From the NCBI GenBank assembly GCA_024742475.1, contig JANSYI010000010.1, forward strand, positions 170,645-234,644: a DNA stretch of 64,000 bases, given 5' to 3'. A program made the translations under genes and the position numbers. Shown piece after piece: positions 46,155 to 54,780 of the stretch. The notes beneath the pieces are model-generated. The model searched no databases. It saw nothing but the letters and a program-made list of their open reading frames with translations, and had not been told where the DNA came from. Numbering within the stretch: position 1 is the first letter of the stretch; each line of letters starts with the position of its first letter. This DNA comes from a bacterium (GTDB lineage Bacteria; Myxococcota_A; Polyangia; Nannocystales; Nannocystaceae).

Positions 46155-47054
46155 TCAACAGCCGTTGTCGTTGTTGACGGTGCTGCCGCCGAAGGGACCC
46201 TGCTTGACCCCGACGCTGCACATGTCTTCGATGGTCGAGATGCACAAGCTCGGGTTGTTGGTCACGACGCACTCGCCGCCGATGAAGAGGATCTCGCGCA
46301 GGCCGTCGCTGGCGATGTTGGTCAGGTTCTCGTTGAACCGGATCTCGAAGTTGCGCTGCGTCCCGACGAAGCCTTGAAAGCCCGAGATCGACTCGAGGCT
46401 CGGGTTCTCGGAGATCGAGAACGAGATCGGCGTCTGCTCGATCAGGTTGAGGCTGTCGAAGTCGACGAGCGACTCGTTCTCAGAGATGGTCAGCGTGCCA
46501 CCGGGCATGAGCGGCCCGTCGGTGATCGCGCCGATGATCTCGATGTTGTCGAGGCCCGAAACATCCACCAACGCGTCATTGTTGAAGATGTTGAGGTCGT
46601 GCCCGACCGACGTGAGACACGACAGGAAGTTCAGACACTCGAGCTCGCTGTTCGCGATGGCGAGCCGACCGGTGATCTCGGTGTAGCCGGCAAGCTCCTC
46701 GACGTCGGCCTGGGTGGTGACCGTCGGCGACCCCTCGTACACGCCCTTGTCGCACGCGACGGGCATGTCACAGCCAAAGCCCTCGGGGACGGTCCCGGTC
46801 GTCGTGGAGTCTTCGGTCGGATCGGTCGGATCGGTCGTTTCGGACTCGGACGGGTCGGTCGTGGTGCTCCCGGCCGGGTCGGTGTCGGACTCGTCCGTCG
46901 TGTTTTCGGTGGTCGGGGTGTCCGACGACGCGGTCTCGGTGTCGGTGGTCCCGCTGTCGTCGCCGTCCGAGTCACAGCCCGGCAAGAGAAGCGCGGCAGC
47001 AGCGAAGGCCGTCAGAACACGGCCCTGGACGCGGGTGAGATTTGCAAGTTTCAA
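46155..47054 (-). CDS. secreted L-domain-like (leucine-rich-repeat) lipoprotein
   Basis: 299 residues from TTG at 47054. AGGAGGG at 47062-47068 is eight bases from the TTG, and the signal ALLLPGC follows 18 residues on, so TTG is a better start than the ATG at 47120. A Ser/Thr/Asp/Pro linker of about 70 residues precedes beta-helical repeats: GRLAIANSELECLNFL, HDLNIFNNDALVDVSGLDNI, GTLTISENESLVDFDSLNLI, SISENPSLESISGF. This resembles receptor-L-domain/LRR solenoids of surface proteins. C-terminal cysteines suggest a capped fold. Upstream of the RBS is a palindrome. Confidence 0.75.
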   Translation of the reverse strand: MKLANLTRVQGRVLTAFAAAALLLPGCDSDGDDSGTTDTETASSDTPTTENTTDESDTDPAGSTTTDPSESETTDPTDPTEDSTTTGTVPEGFGCDMPVACDKGVYEGSPTVTTQADVEELAGYTEITGRLAIANSELECLNFLSCLTSVGHDLNIFNNDALVDVSGLDNIEIIGAITDGPLMPGGTLTISENESLVDFDSLNLIEQTPISFSISENPSLESISGFQGFVGTQRNFEIRFNENLTNIASDGLREILFIGGECVVTNNPSLCISTIEDMCSVGVKQGPFGGSTVNNDNGC

Positions 47055-47068
47055 GATGGTGCCCTCCT

Positions 47069-47085
47069 GGATCACGTCGTGATCC
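47069..47085 (-). promoter_or_regulatory. perfect palindrome abutting the Shine-Dalgarno of the L-domain lipoprotein
   Basis: GGATCACG-T-CGTGATCC has eight-base arms and a single-base centre. On the coding strand it is immediately followed by AGGAGGG and then TTG, so it may be an operator, or an RNA stem too tight to form that acts as a protein-bound DNA dyad. No other copy was noticed in the window. Confidence 0.5.
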
Positions 47086-47242
47086 GTGGCTGGCAAAGTA
47101 GTTGACGGGCGCGCGGCCATGCAAGCGTTCTTCGGAAGAGAGCGTGTTTTGCGCCATAGTAGTCTGGCTCACGAGATATGGCTCCAGCGGACGGCTGCGG
47201 GCCACACCTGGTCCCGCAGTGACCGAACGCACGCGCGCGGCG

Positions 47243-48151
47243 TCAGGCTCTTGGGTGATGACGATCGTAGGCCGCGCGCACATGAGCGTCGCTCACGTGC
47301 GTGTAGACCTGCGTCGTCGAGATGTCGGCGTGGCCGAGCAGCGCCTGTACCGAGCGAAGGTCGGCGCCGCCCTCGAGCAGGTGCGTCGCGAAGCTGTGGC
47401 GAAGCTTGTGCGGGGAGATGGCCCGGTCGATGCCTGCCGCGCTCGCGTGCTTGCGCAGCCGCGCCCACGCCGACTGCCGCCGCAGGCGTTGCCCACGAGT
47501 GCTCAGGAACACGTACGGGAGCGACTGCGGGCTCTTGCCGCGGCACATCGCCGGTCTCCCCCGCTCGAGCCACGCCGCCATCGCGACCAGCGCCATGTCC
47601 CCTACGGGCACGACGCGTTGCTTGCTGCCCTTTCCGATGACGCGCGCCACTCCCTGGTCGAGGTGCAGCTGGTCGCAGCGAAGGTCGAGCGCCTCGGAGA
47701 TCCGACACCCCGTCGCGTACATGAACTCGAGCAGCGCCGTGTCGCGCAGCCCCAACGCAGTGTCGACCCCCGGCGCGGTCAAGAGCGCGTCGATCTCCGC
47801 GCGCGTCAGCAGCTGGGGGAGCCGGCGCGCAAACTTCGGGAGTGTGACCCCCCGCGTTGGGTCGGCGGGGATCCGGTTCTCCCGGCGCAGGTATTTGAAC
47901 AGCCCACGAGCGGCCACGAGGACCCGGGCCTGCGAGCGCGCGGAGAGCCCATCGTCGACGAGCTGCCCGACGTAGCGCAGGAGCAGCGGCGTATCGACGG
48001 CCTCGGCAGTCTCCACGTCTGCGGCCTCCGCAAACGACGACAGGCGACGCAGATCCGACGCGTACGCCGAGATCGTGTTGCGCGCCAGCCCGCGCTCGAC
48101 CTTGAGGTGGTCGAGGTAGTCGTCGACCGCGTCGTCGAGCGACAGCGCCAC
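47243..48151 (-). CDS. XerD-type site-specific tyrosine recombinase
   Basis: 302 residues. The N-terminal SAM-like core-binding domain is present (LDDAVDDYLDHLKVERGLARN). The catalytic domain has all five residues: Arg in TGCRISEALDL, Lys in IGKGSKQRVVPVG, HxxR in PHKLRHSFATHLL, His in LLGHADISTTQ and Tyr in TTQVYTHVSDAH. XerC/D resolve chromosome dimers at dif with FtsK. The gene is two bases from cheY and thus the apparent last gene of the chemosensory operon, an unusual place. XerD is favoured over XerC by overall pattern only. Confidence 0.88.
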   Translation of the reverse strand: MALSLDDAVDDYLDHLKVERGLARNTISAYASDLRRLSSFAEAADVETAEAVDTPLLLRYVGQLVDDGLSARSQARVLVAARGLFKYLRRENRIPADPTRGVTLPKFARRLPQLLTRAEIDALLTAPGVDTALGLRDTALLEFMYATGCRISEALDLRCDQLHLDQGVARVIGKGSKQRVVPVGDMALVAMAAWLERGRPAMCRGKSPQSLPYVFLSTRGQRLRRQSAWARLRKHASAAGIDRAISPHKLRHSFATHLLEGGADLRSVQALLGHADISTTQVYTHVSDAHVRAAYDRHHPRA

Positions 48152-48152
48152 G

Positions 48153-48545
48153 TCAGCCCTCGTGCAGGGAAAGCGTCTCGCGGACCAGCTGGATCACTTG
48201 CGGCGCCTGAATCGGCTTGGTGATGTACGCGTTGGCGCCCAGGGCGAGCGCCCGCTGACGGTCCTCTTCGGCGCCTTCGGTCGTGATGATGATGATCGGC
48301 ACCGACCGGTACGCCTCGTCGGCGCGCAGCCGCTTGACGAGCTTGAGCCCGTCGAGGATCGGCATGTTGATGTCGGTGATGATGATGTCGAACTTCGTGC
48401 TCGCGATGCGGCGCAAGGCGTCGACGCCGTCATCGGCCTCCACGACGCTGAGCTCCCGGACGCGAGAGAGCGCAAAGACGATCATCTTTCGCATCGGTGG
48501 GCTGTCCTCGACCACCAGCGCGTTGAGTTTCTTGTCGTCAGTCAT
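48153..48545 (-). CDS. CheY-like single-domain response regulator (downstream copy)
   Basis: 130 residues, a lone receiver domain. Acidic pocket Glu13/Asp14, phospho-acceptor Asp58 (TDINMP), and the Lys in ITKPIQAP are intact, so phosphotransfer from CheA is expected. It overlaps the GAF/coiled-coil gene and precedes xerD by one base. It is one of two CheY-like proteins in the operon, so either it provides output or a phosphate sink. Confidence 0.9.
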   Translation of the reverse strand: MTDDKKLNALVVEDSPPMRKMIVFALSRVRELSVVEADDGVDALRRIASTKFDIIITDINMPILDGLKLVKRLRADEAYRSVPIIIITTEGAEEDRQRALALGANAYITKPIQAPQVIQLVRETLSLHEG

Positions 48546-49375
48546 CCGAGTAGTTCCTCCACACGGTGGCGTGAAAACGAGACCTCGGGCGCGTGCGCCC
48601 GCGTCCAGGCCGCGTCCATCGCTGCACCCGACTCAGAGGAGATGAGTTCCAGCAAGGCCAAGTCATGATCCGTGAAATCGGTCTTCTGCGGCAAGAACCG
48701 CACGAGCTCGACGACCCCCAAGGCGCGATCGCCTCCGACGAGCGGGACCGCGAGCGTCTCGTCGAGTCGCAACGACATGCCGGCCGGTGGCGTCCACGGC
48801 ACGGTGCGTTGGGCGGCCGCGGCGGCGGGACTCTCGCCGTCGAGCGGGATCTCGTTGTGGTCGTCCTCGCCATCGGCGGCGCGACCCTCGGTCCGCAGCT
48901 CGAAGAGCACGCCCCGCTCATGGTCGATGCCCAGGATGCGGAAGCGTCCGACGCCAACGAGGTTGAGCAGAATCTCGGTGGTCGAGCGGAGGACCTCCTC
49001 GAGCGAGCCCGAGCGACGGAGCTGCTCGGCGGACACCTGCCGGGACGCGAGGTGATAGTGCGCCACCTCGAGCTCTTCGAGGCGTTGGCGGTAACCTCCC
49101 GACTCTCGCTCGACGCTGCCTGCGAGCCGTCGCATCCGCTCACACTCCGCTTCGAGCTCCGAGACCTGCTTGCGCAGCCGCTCGACGACCTCGCTGGTGG
49201 GGTCCGCGCTGGCCTGAAGCGCGTTCAACCGCGAGCGAAGGGCCTCGTTTTCGTGGATGAGGTCGCGGACCAGCTCTTGGCCGCGGTTGAAGAACTCAGC
49301 CAGGAACGCCTGTGTGCGAGCCTCGAGCGAGGTCTCGGACGCGTCGTCACCGCTCACCACTCGACGATAACACAA
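48542..49375 (-). CDS. coiled-coil plus GAF-domain protein of the che operon
   Basis: Up to 277 residues. The frame opens at a TTG (49375); GTGs at 49360 and 49357 are alternatives, and I see no decisive ribosome site. Residues of about 20-100 form a long charged coiled coil (VERLRKQVSELEAECERMRR, ESGGYRQRLEELEVAHYHL). The second half is a GAF domain (EVLRSTTEILLNLVGVGRF, LAVPLVGGDRALGVVELVRF, FTDHDLALLELISSESGAAM). GAF domains bind small ligands or mediate dimerisation. It has no kinase or receptor signalling domain, so it may be a cytoplasmic sensor linked to the chemosensory complex. Confidence 0.75.
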   Translation of the reverse strand: MCYRRVVSGDDASETSLEARTQAFLAEFFNRGQELVRDLIHENEALRSRLNALQASADPTSEVVERLRKQVSELEAECERMRRLAGSVERESGGYRQRLEELEVAHYHLASRQVSAEQLRRSGSLEEVLRSTTEILLNLVGVGRFRILGIDHERGVLFELRTEGRAADGEDDHNEIPLDGESPAAAAAQRTVPWTPPAGMSLRLDETLAVPLVGGDRALGVVELVRFLPQKTDFTDHDLALLELISSESGAAMDAAWTRAHAPEVSFSRHRVEELLG

Positions 49376-49394
49376 ACGCTTGCACTGGCCGTCC

Positions 49395-50591
49395 TCAACG
49401 CGGATGGCAGAACTCGAGCAACGCGGTCGCCAGCGACTCGATGGCCACGATGCGGTCCTCGAGTCCCGCTTCGATCACCGAGTGGGGCATGCCCGGCATG
49501 ACCGCGGAGTCGGGGTCTTCGGCGTAGACGCGAGCGCCGTGCTCCTTGGCCACGCGGCACCCCTCCCGGCCGTCGGACCCCATGCCGGTGAGCACCACTG
49601 CACACAAGTCGACCCCGAAGACCCCCGCGAGCGACTTGAACAGATGGTCTCCCGAGGGCGTGATGACTGGCCCGGACCGTGCGGGCTTGGTGGGCGGGAC
49701 GATGCGCACCCGCGCGTTCCCGGCCGACCCCGAGACCTCGAGGTTGCCCGAGCCCGGCGCGATGTAGACGGTGCCCTCTTCGACCGGGAGACCATCCTGC
49801 GCCTCGACGACGCGCATCGGAACCAATCGGTTGAGACGGTCGGCGAACGCCTTGGTGAACCGAGCCGGCATGTGCTGCGCGACGAGGATGGCCGCGGGCA
49901 GGTCGGCCGGAAGCGCGCACAAGACCTGTTGCACCGCCGGTGGCCCGCCGGTGGACGCGGCGACCGCGATGGCCCGACGGGCCGGAGTCCCCTGCGGCGG
50001 CGGCTCGGCGGCTCGGTGGCTCGTCGGCTCGCTCGGCGAACGGCTCGGTGGCTCGGCGGCTCGGTGGCTCGTCGGCTCGCCCGCCGGACGGTTCGTCGGC
50101 TCGCCCGCCGAAGGGTGCGTCGGCTCGGCGGAGAACGTGCGATCGAGCCCCGCCAGGGACTGCGCGCGCTCGCGCAGCCGCACGACCTGCAGCTTGCGCA
50201 CGATCTCGATCTTTTGGCGGAGGTCGTGCTCGATGTTTCGGATGTCCGGCGAGACCTCTCGCGTCGGCTTCGCGATGAAGTCGAGCGCCCCCAACTCGAG
50301 CGCGCGAAAGACATTCTCCCGCTGCGAGTACGACGAGACGACCAACACCGGCGTCGGCTGCTTGCTCATCAGCAGCCGCAGAAACGAGAACCCATCCATC
50401 TCGGGCATCTCGAGGTCGAGCGTGATGACGTCGGGGCGCAGGTTGAACGCCATCCGCAGCGCCTCCTTGCCGTTGATCGCCCGCCCGACGACTTCGACCC
50501 CAGGCTGGCCATGCAGCATGGACGTGATCGTGCGCCGGTTGTAGGCGGAGTCATCCACCACCAGGGCACGGAGCTTGTCGGAGCCAGACAT
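49395..50591 (-). CDS. cheB: CheB methylesterase/deamidase response regulator
   Basis: 398 residues. Receiver domain with Asp13/14 and acceptor Asp59 (LDLEMPEMDG), a long Pro/Glu/Thr/Ser/Arg linker, then the methylesterase with its triad: Ser in VAASTGGPP, His in AQHMPARFTKAF, Asp in TGMGSDGREG. CheB removes receptor methyl groups and deamidates receptors, adjusting sensitivity. The linker contains a near-perfect duplication, and is about twice as long as in E. coli. It lies eight bases after cheR. Because no receptor is encoded here, its substrates must be elsewhere. Confidence 0.93.
   Translation of the reverse strand: MSGSDKLRALVVDDSAYNRRTITSMLHGQPGVEVVGRAINGKEALRMAFNLRPDVITLDLEMPEMDGFSFLRLLMSKQPTPVLVVSSYSQRENVFRALELGALDFIAKPTREVSPDIRNIEHDLRQKIEIVRKLQVVRLRERAQSLAGLDRTFSAEPTHPSAGEPTNRPAGEPTSHRAAEPPSRSPSEPTSHRAAEPPPQGTPARRAIAVAASTGGPPAVQQVLCALPADLPAAILVAQHMPARFTKAFADRLNRLVPMRVVEAQDGLPVEEGTVYIAPGSGNLEVSGSAGNARVRIVPPTKPARSGPVITPSGDHLFKSLAGVFGVDLCAVVLTGMGSDGREGCRVAKEHGARVYAEDPDSAVMPGMPHSVIEAGLEDRIVAIESLATALLEFCHPR
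50002..50079 (-). repeat. 30-base direct repeat in the CheB linker
   Basis: A 30-base segment (plus strand 50002-50031) recurs exactly at 50050-50079, a period of 48 bases, encoding GEPTSHRAAEPP twice. It sits among degenerate GGCTCG hexamers. In-frame expansion or loss would change the distance between receiver and esterase domains. Confidence 0.8.
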
Positions 50592-50598
50592 GGGTCGC

Positions 50599-51480
50599 TC
50601 AGAGGGGACGTCGATAGACGAGGTCGCGGGAGAGGTGCACGAGGTCGAACCGAGTGGTCACGTTGAGGAGGCTCTCGGAGTGACCGAGCAGCAGGTAGCC
50701 GCCAGGGTTCAGTGAATCATAGAACGCATCGACGATGCGCTCACGCGCCTCGGTCGACAGGTACATCAGGACATTTCGGCAGAAGATGGCGTCGCAACGA
50801 CCAAGAACGCGAAACCGCTCGGTGGCGAGCAGGTTCAGCTGCCCAAACGAACACAGGGAGCGCACATCGTCCCGCACCGCGAACTTGCCCTCTTTCTCGC
50901 GAAAATACTTGCGTTGGAAGTACTCGGAGGTCGCGCGAAAGCTCGACGGCCCATATTGGCCCCGTCGCGCGGCCGCCACGACCTTGCGCGAGATGTCGCT
51001 GCCGATCACCCTGCGATTCCAGTCGCGAAGCCGCGCATCTTCCTTGAGCAAGATCGCCAGCGTGTAGGCTTCCTCTCCGGTCGAACAACCCGCGCTCCAG
51101 ACCGTGATGCTCTTCGCCCCGTCGTCGCGTCGGATGATCTCGGGCACGATCTCGAGGCGGAACGCATCGAGCTGATACGACTCTCGGAAGAGGTAGGTCT
51201 CGTGCGTCGTCAGGCGTTCGACCAGGGTCTCGATCTCCCCAGGTCCGTTGGGGTCGTAGCGCAGGTAGTGGTAGTAGTCGCGCGCGCTCTGCAGGCCGAG
51301 CGCTTCGAGCCTGGGGCCGAGGCGCCGCTCGAGGAAGAACGTCGAGTCGAGCCCATAGGAGAGACCACAGAACTCCACGATGAGTTCCTGAATGAGCCGC
51401 GCCTCCTCGGGCGTCATGCTCGACCGAGAGTCGTCGCCCAGGCCCCACCCCGTGTCCGTCCAACGACGCCGACGCGTCAC
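50599..51480 (-). CDS. cheR: CheR chemoreceptor methyltransferase
   Basis: 293 residues from a GTG at 51480 preceded by GGAGGGG at suitable distance; a later ATG at 51417 is an alternative. CheR transfers methyl groups from SAM to receptor glutamates. Domains: N-terminal helical bundle (ELIVEFCGLSYG), SAM-binding VWSAGCSTGEEAYTLAI, DISRKVVAAARRGQYG, and FCRNVLMYLSTEARERIV before GGYLLLGHSESL. Members with a C-terminal TPR exist; this one ends right after the catalytic domain. Overlaps the HEAT gene. Confidence 0.93.
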   Translation of the reverse strand: MTRRRRWTDTGWGLGDDSRSSMTPEEARLIQELIVEFCGLSYGLDSTFFLERRLGPRLEALGLQSARDYYHYLRYDPNGPGEIETLVERLTTHETYLFRESYQLDAFRLEIVPEIIRRDDGAKSITVWSAGCSTGEEAYTLAILLKEDARLRDWNRRVIGSDISRKVVAAARRGQYGPSSFRATSEYFQRKYFREKEGKFAVRDDVRSLCSFGQLNLLATERFRVLGRCDAIFCRNVLMYLSTEARERIVDAFYDSLNPGGYLLLGHSESLLNVTTRFDLVHLSRDLVYRRPL

Positions 51481-53459
51481 GGGGAGCGCCCCTCCAGTGC
51501 ACCGACGGCGCGCGCCAGTACCTCACGGACCTGACGATCGGTCTCCTGCGAGAGCGCGCGAATCAACGCGGCAGCCGCGGTCCGATCGGCGCGGCGCTCG
51601 AGGACCTCGGCGGCGGTCCAGCGGACGTCCCACCGCTCGTGCGCGAGCAGGCCGAGCAGCGCTGCGGTCGCTCGGTGCGCGCCGAAGTTCTGCAAGGCTC
51701 GCGCGGCGGCCTTGACCACCTCCCAGTCGGCAGAGGTGCACAGGCTCATCAGCATGGTGAGGTCCTGCTCGAGGGCCGAGTTCCCCAGTCCCGCGATCGC
51801 GGCCACGACGACCGACGGCACGGGCTCCTCGGCGATGATCGCTCGCAGCCGGGCCAGCGCCACGGGGTTGTCGAGCGCAACGAGGGACTGAACGGCCGCC
51901 GTGCGAACCTGGGGCGAGTCGTCGGAGGTGGCCGAGAGCAACGATGGGACGGCCGCCGGCGCCCCGGACAAGCTGCGGCAGGCCGCCGCGCGGACCTGCG
52001 GTTCTTCATCGGCGAGCGCGAACGACAGCGCGCCGACCCCTTCGTGCTCTCCGTCGAGCTGCCCCACGGCCAGCGCCGCCGCGATGCGGACCCCGACATC
52101 GGCCGAGCCCATCATCGACACCAAGCGCGAGGCGTACCGGGCCGAACCGAGCGACCCGACGACGCGGCACAGGTTGCGCGCGAGATCCCCGCTGTCGGGC
52201 CAGTGGGTGCCGACGATCATCGACACCTCGGTGTGCACGGGATCGCCCAGCCGCCTCAAGATGGCGGCCATCGCTTCGGCGGCCGCCTCTCCACGGCGCC
52301 CATCCTCGGCCATGGCCCGATAGAGCTCGGGGAGGGCCGAACGCGTCCCGACGGCCGCGAGCGCCTCGGCGGCCGCGAGCGAGGTCTCCTCGTCGGCATC
52401 GGCCAGCCCCTGCGCCAGCACGTCCAGGGATGCCTCGTCGATGATCGCGGGGTCCATCGCGCCCAACAAGCGCAAGACGTGCTCGGGGCGCGCGTGCGAG
52501 CTCTGTGCGTCAGCCTCACGCAGCACCTCGCCCACCTCCGCGCCCGCACTGGCGACGAACTCGAACGCGAGTTCGTGCACCATCGGGTCGTCCATCGCTT
52601 CGAGGACTCGGGGTGCCGCCTGCACGTCTCGCCCCCACGTCGCCAAACGGATCGCTGCGCAGCACACCTCGAGGTCGTCGTGGAGGATCAAGGCGCGAAT
52701 GCTGCGTTTGGTCGACTCCGCGAGGCGGGCGAGCGCCGCCGGCACCAACCCGGGCTTGCTGCGGGCCATGCCTTCGCCGAGCTTGCAAAGCCCCAACACC
52801 GCGGCCGCGCGCACGCCAGCCATCGAGTCCTCCACGGCCTGGACGAGCAGGGCCAGCGCCGCGGGGTCTCGGCTGTGCCCGAGCAGGAGCGCCACCGGCT
52901 TGCGCGTGAAGGGGTCGGAGAACAAGCGCTCGAGGTCGACCACCTCGACGGTCGCGCCCATCGCATGCAACGCGTCGAGCACGTGCACGACCATCATCTG
53001 CGACGCATCGTGCAGCGCCTCCTTGAGCGCGGCCTGGGCGTGCACCCCCCCCAGCCTGCCCAGCGCCGTCGCAGCAGACGCTCGGAGGTTGGGGTCGGCG
53101 TCCTGGTCGCGCAGCAGGCTCGCGCACCGCGGCACGGCCACCCGGTCGCCGAGCTCGCCGAGCAGATCGACCAGCAGCCGCGGCGGTACGGACGACTGCT
53201 CGATTCTCGCCATCACGGCCCGCGTCGAGGTCGGGGCCATGGCGACGAGGACCTCGTGACACGCCGCGCGCCCCTCGAGCCCCTCGGGGGACAGCAAGCC
53301 GTCGACGAGCGTCTCGGCCAGCGGCTCCATCACCTCGGGTCTGCCGCGATCGTCGGCGACCGCGGACCGCAGCTTGCCCACGGCGTCCTTGCGCTCCCGC
53401 CAGCGGGGCGCGGAGAGGCGCTCGACGAGCTTGGCATAGGGCTCGGGCAGCGTGATCAT
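51477..53459 (-). CDS. HEAT-repeat scaffold protein of the che operon
   Basis: 660 residues made of about fifteen HEAT/PBS-lyase-like helical repeats (VAVPRCASLLRDQDADPNLR, AATALGRLGGVHAQAALKEAL, VRIAAALAVGQLDGEHEGVG, VRTAAVQSLVALDNPVALAR). No signal peptide and no catalytic motif. HEAT superhelices bind proteins, and a HEAT protein (Cpc7) has been described in a Myxococcus chemosensory cluster, so a scaffold or regulator of the Che array is likely. It overlaps the degenerate receiver gene upstream and cheR downstream by four bases each. Confidence 0.85.
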   Translation of the reverse strand: MITLPEPYAKLVERLSAPRWRERKDAVGKLRSAVADDRGRPEVMEPLAETLVDGLLSPEGLEGRAACHEVLVAMAPTSTRAVMARIEQSSVPPRLLVDLLGELGDRVAVPRCASLLRDQDADPNLRASAATALGRLGGVHAQAALKEALHDASQMMVVHVLDALHAMGATVEVVDLERLFSDPFTRKPVALLLGHSRDPAALALLVQAVEDSMAGVRAAAVLGLCKLGEGMARSKPGLVPAALARLAESTKRSIRALILHDDLEVCCAAIRLATWGRDVQAAPRVLEAMDDPMVHELAFEFVASAGAEVGEVLREADAQSSHARPEHVLRLLGAMDPAIIDEASLDVLAQGLADADEETSLAAAEALAAVGTRSALPELYRAMAEDGRRGEAAAEAMAAILRRLGDPVHTEVSMIVGTHWPDSGDLARNLCRVVGSLGSARYASRLVSMMGSADVGVRIAAALAVGQLDGEHEGVGALSFALADEEPQVRAAACRSLSGAPAAVPSLLSATSDDSPQVRTAAVQSLVALDNPVALARLRAIIAEEPVPSVVVAAIAGLGNSALEQDLTMLMSLCTSADWEVVKAAARALQNFGAHRATAALLGLLAHERWDVRWTAAEVLERRADRTAAAALIRALSQETDRQVREVLARAVGALEGRSP

Positions 53460-54157
53460 CCGGCCTCCTCCCGTCGGCCCATCGATCGCATCAGCCGGGT
53501 GAAGGCCGCCTCGATGGCCTGCGCGGCGTCGACCGTCTCCGCGCGCGCCTGTTGCACCTGGCGCAGGAGGTCGGTCGCAACGTCGAGATCATCGGCCAGG
53601 GCCGTACGGGCCTGCGCCAGCGTTCGTGTGTCCGCGATCCGGTCTCCGTTGTAGAGCACGACGTCGGCGATGATCAGCGAGGCGAGTTCGTCGGTCGTCT
53701 CGGCTTCCATGCGGGCGTCGGCGATGTCGAGGACCGCCTCGGTGGCGACCCGCTCCGCTTCGTCGTGTTTGGGCGAGCGCGTGCCCAGGTGCCGGTCGAG
53801 CTTGTCCGGCAGCATGTCCCCGAGATGATGCAGCTCGACGTAGTCATCGGCGCCGTAGAGCCGAGCGGGACGACGCTTGTAGGACGTCTTGCGAAACACC
53901 GACGCGACGAGCACGACGACGTCGGCACCCCGCCCTGCCCGCTTCTGCTCCGCGCGGGCGACCTCCACCAGCTCGTACCCGGGCCTTCCCGGAAGCGCCA
54001 CATCGACGACCAGCGCCCCGAAGTGACGCGACGCGAGCACCCGGGCCGCAGCCTCGCCATCGCGCACCGACTCCACGTCGAAGCCGCGCGCGCGCAGCAC
54101 GTGACACACGGCGCGGGCGACGGACGGTCGCTCGTGCGCGAACAGGACCGCCGTCAC
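53456..54157 (-). CDS. degenerate response-regulator receiver with helical C-terminus
   Basis: 233 residues. A receiver fold with possible acceptor Asp52 (VVDVALPG) is clear, but the acidic pair is His8-Glu9 instead of two acidic residues, and the conserved Lys is missing (YGADDYVELHHL in place of ADDYxxKPF). So phosphorylation or switching is doubtful, and it may act as a phospho-independent adapter. The remaining 110 residues are helical with an ETTDELASLIIADVVLYNGD segment. Overlaps both cheW (54154) and HEAT (53459) by four bases. Confidence 0.75.
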   Translation of the reverse strand: MTAVLFAHERPSVARAVCHVLRARGFDVESVRDGEAAARVLASRHFGALVVDVALPGRPGYELVEVARAEQKRAGRGADVVVLVASVFRKTSYKRRPARLYGADDYVELHHLGDMLPDKLDRHLGTRSPKHDEAERVATEAVLDIADARMEAETTDELASLIIADVVLYNGDRIADTRTLAQARTALADDLDVATDLLRQVQQARAETVDAAQAIEAAFTRLMRSMGRREEAG

Positions 54158-54780
54158 GCCTGAGCGTCCTCCTCGGACCCCACGCGCGGCGGGGCAGCGT
54201 CCTCTCGCTCGGGGAGACTCTGCACCCGCACGTCGAGCAGCGCGTCGAGATTGACCACGAAGACCATCGTCTCCTCGCTGCGGAAGACCCCCGAGAAGAA
54301 CTCGGGACCTCCAGGCCCGCTGGGACGAAGCATCGACGGCGCGGGGCGCAACGCGCCCGAGGGCACGCGGAGCTCGCCGACGATCTGGTCGACCCTCAGC
54401 CCGACGATCCGCCCCCGGACCGCGACGATGATGAGCTTGCGCAGCCGCTCGACCCGCTCATCCTCCTCGAACCGAGCCACGCCGAAGCGTTTGCGCAGAT
54501 CCACGACCGGAATCACGACGCCGCGCAGCGCGATCACACCTTCGACGATGTCGGGCGCATGCGGGACCGGGCGCACCGGATAGGGGCGTGCCTGGATCAC
54601 CTCTTTGATCCGCATGATGTCGATGCCGTAGACGTCGATTCCGACGTGGAAGCCCGCCAGCTTGAGCACGTCGTCGTCGACTTCGTCGGCCGTATCCCAG
54701 CCGTCGCGGGCCATCGATTGTCCGACGCTGAGGCGTCGAAGGACGGTGGCGTCGCTCTTGCGTTGACGCCCCTCGCTCAT
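54154..54780 (-). CDS. cheW: CheW coupling protein (second)
   Basis: 208 residues. CheW links receptors to CheA. Family signatures are FHVGIDVYGIDIMRIKEVI, PVRPVPHAPDIVEGVIALRGVV (core strand), IPVVDLRKRFG, IIVAVRGRIVGLRVDQIVGE and a C-terminal MVFVVNLDALL. An N-terminal extension of about 45 residues and a variable insertion before the last strand (RPSGPGGPEFFSGV) set it apart. It is the second of two adjacent cheW genes with a four-base overlap. Confidence 0.92.
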   Translation of the reverse strand: MSEGRQRKSDATVLRRLSVGQSMARDGWDTADEVDDDVLKLAGFHVGIDVYGIDIMRIKEVIQARPYPVRPVPHAPDIVEGVIALRGVVIPVVDLRKRFGVARFEEDERVERLRKLIIVAVRGRIVGLRVDQIVGELRVPSGALRPAPSMLRPSGPGGPEFFSGVFRSEETMVFVVNLDALLDVRVQSLPEREDAAPPRVGSEEDAQA

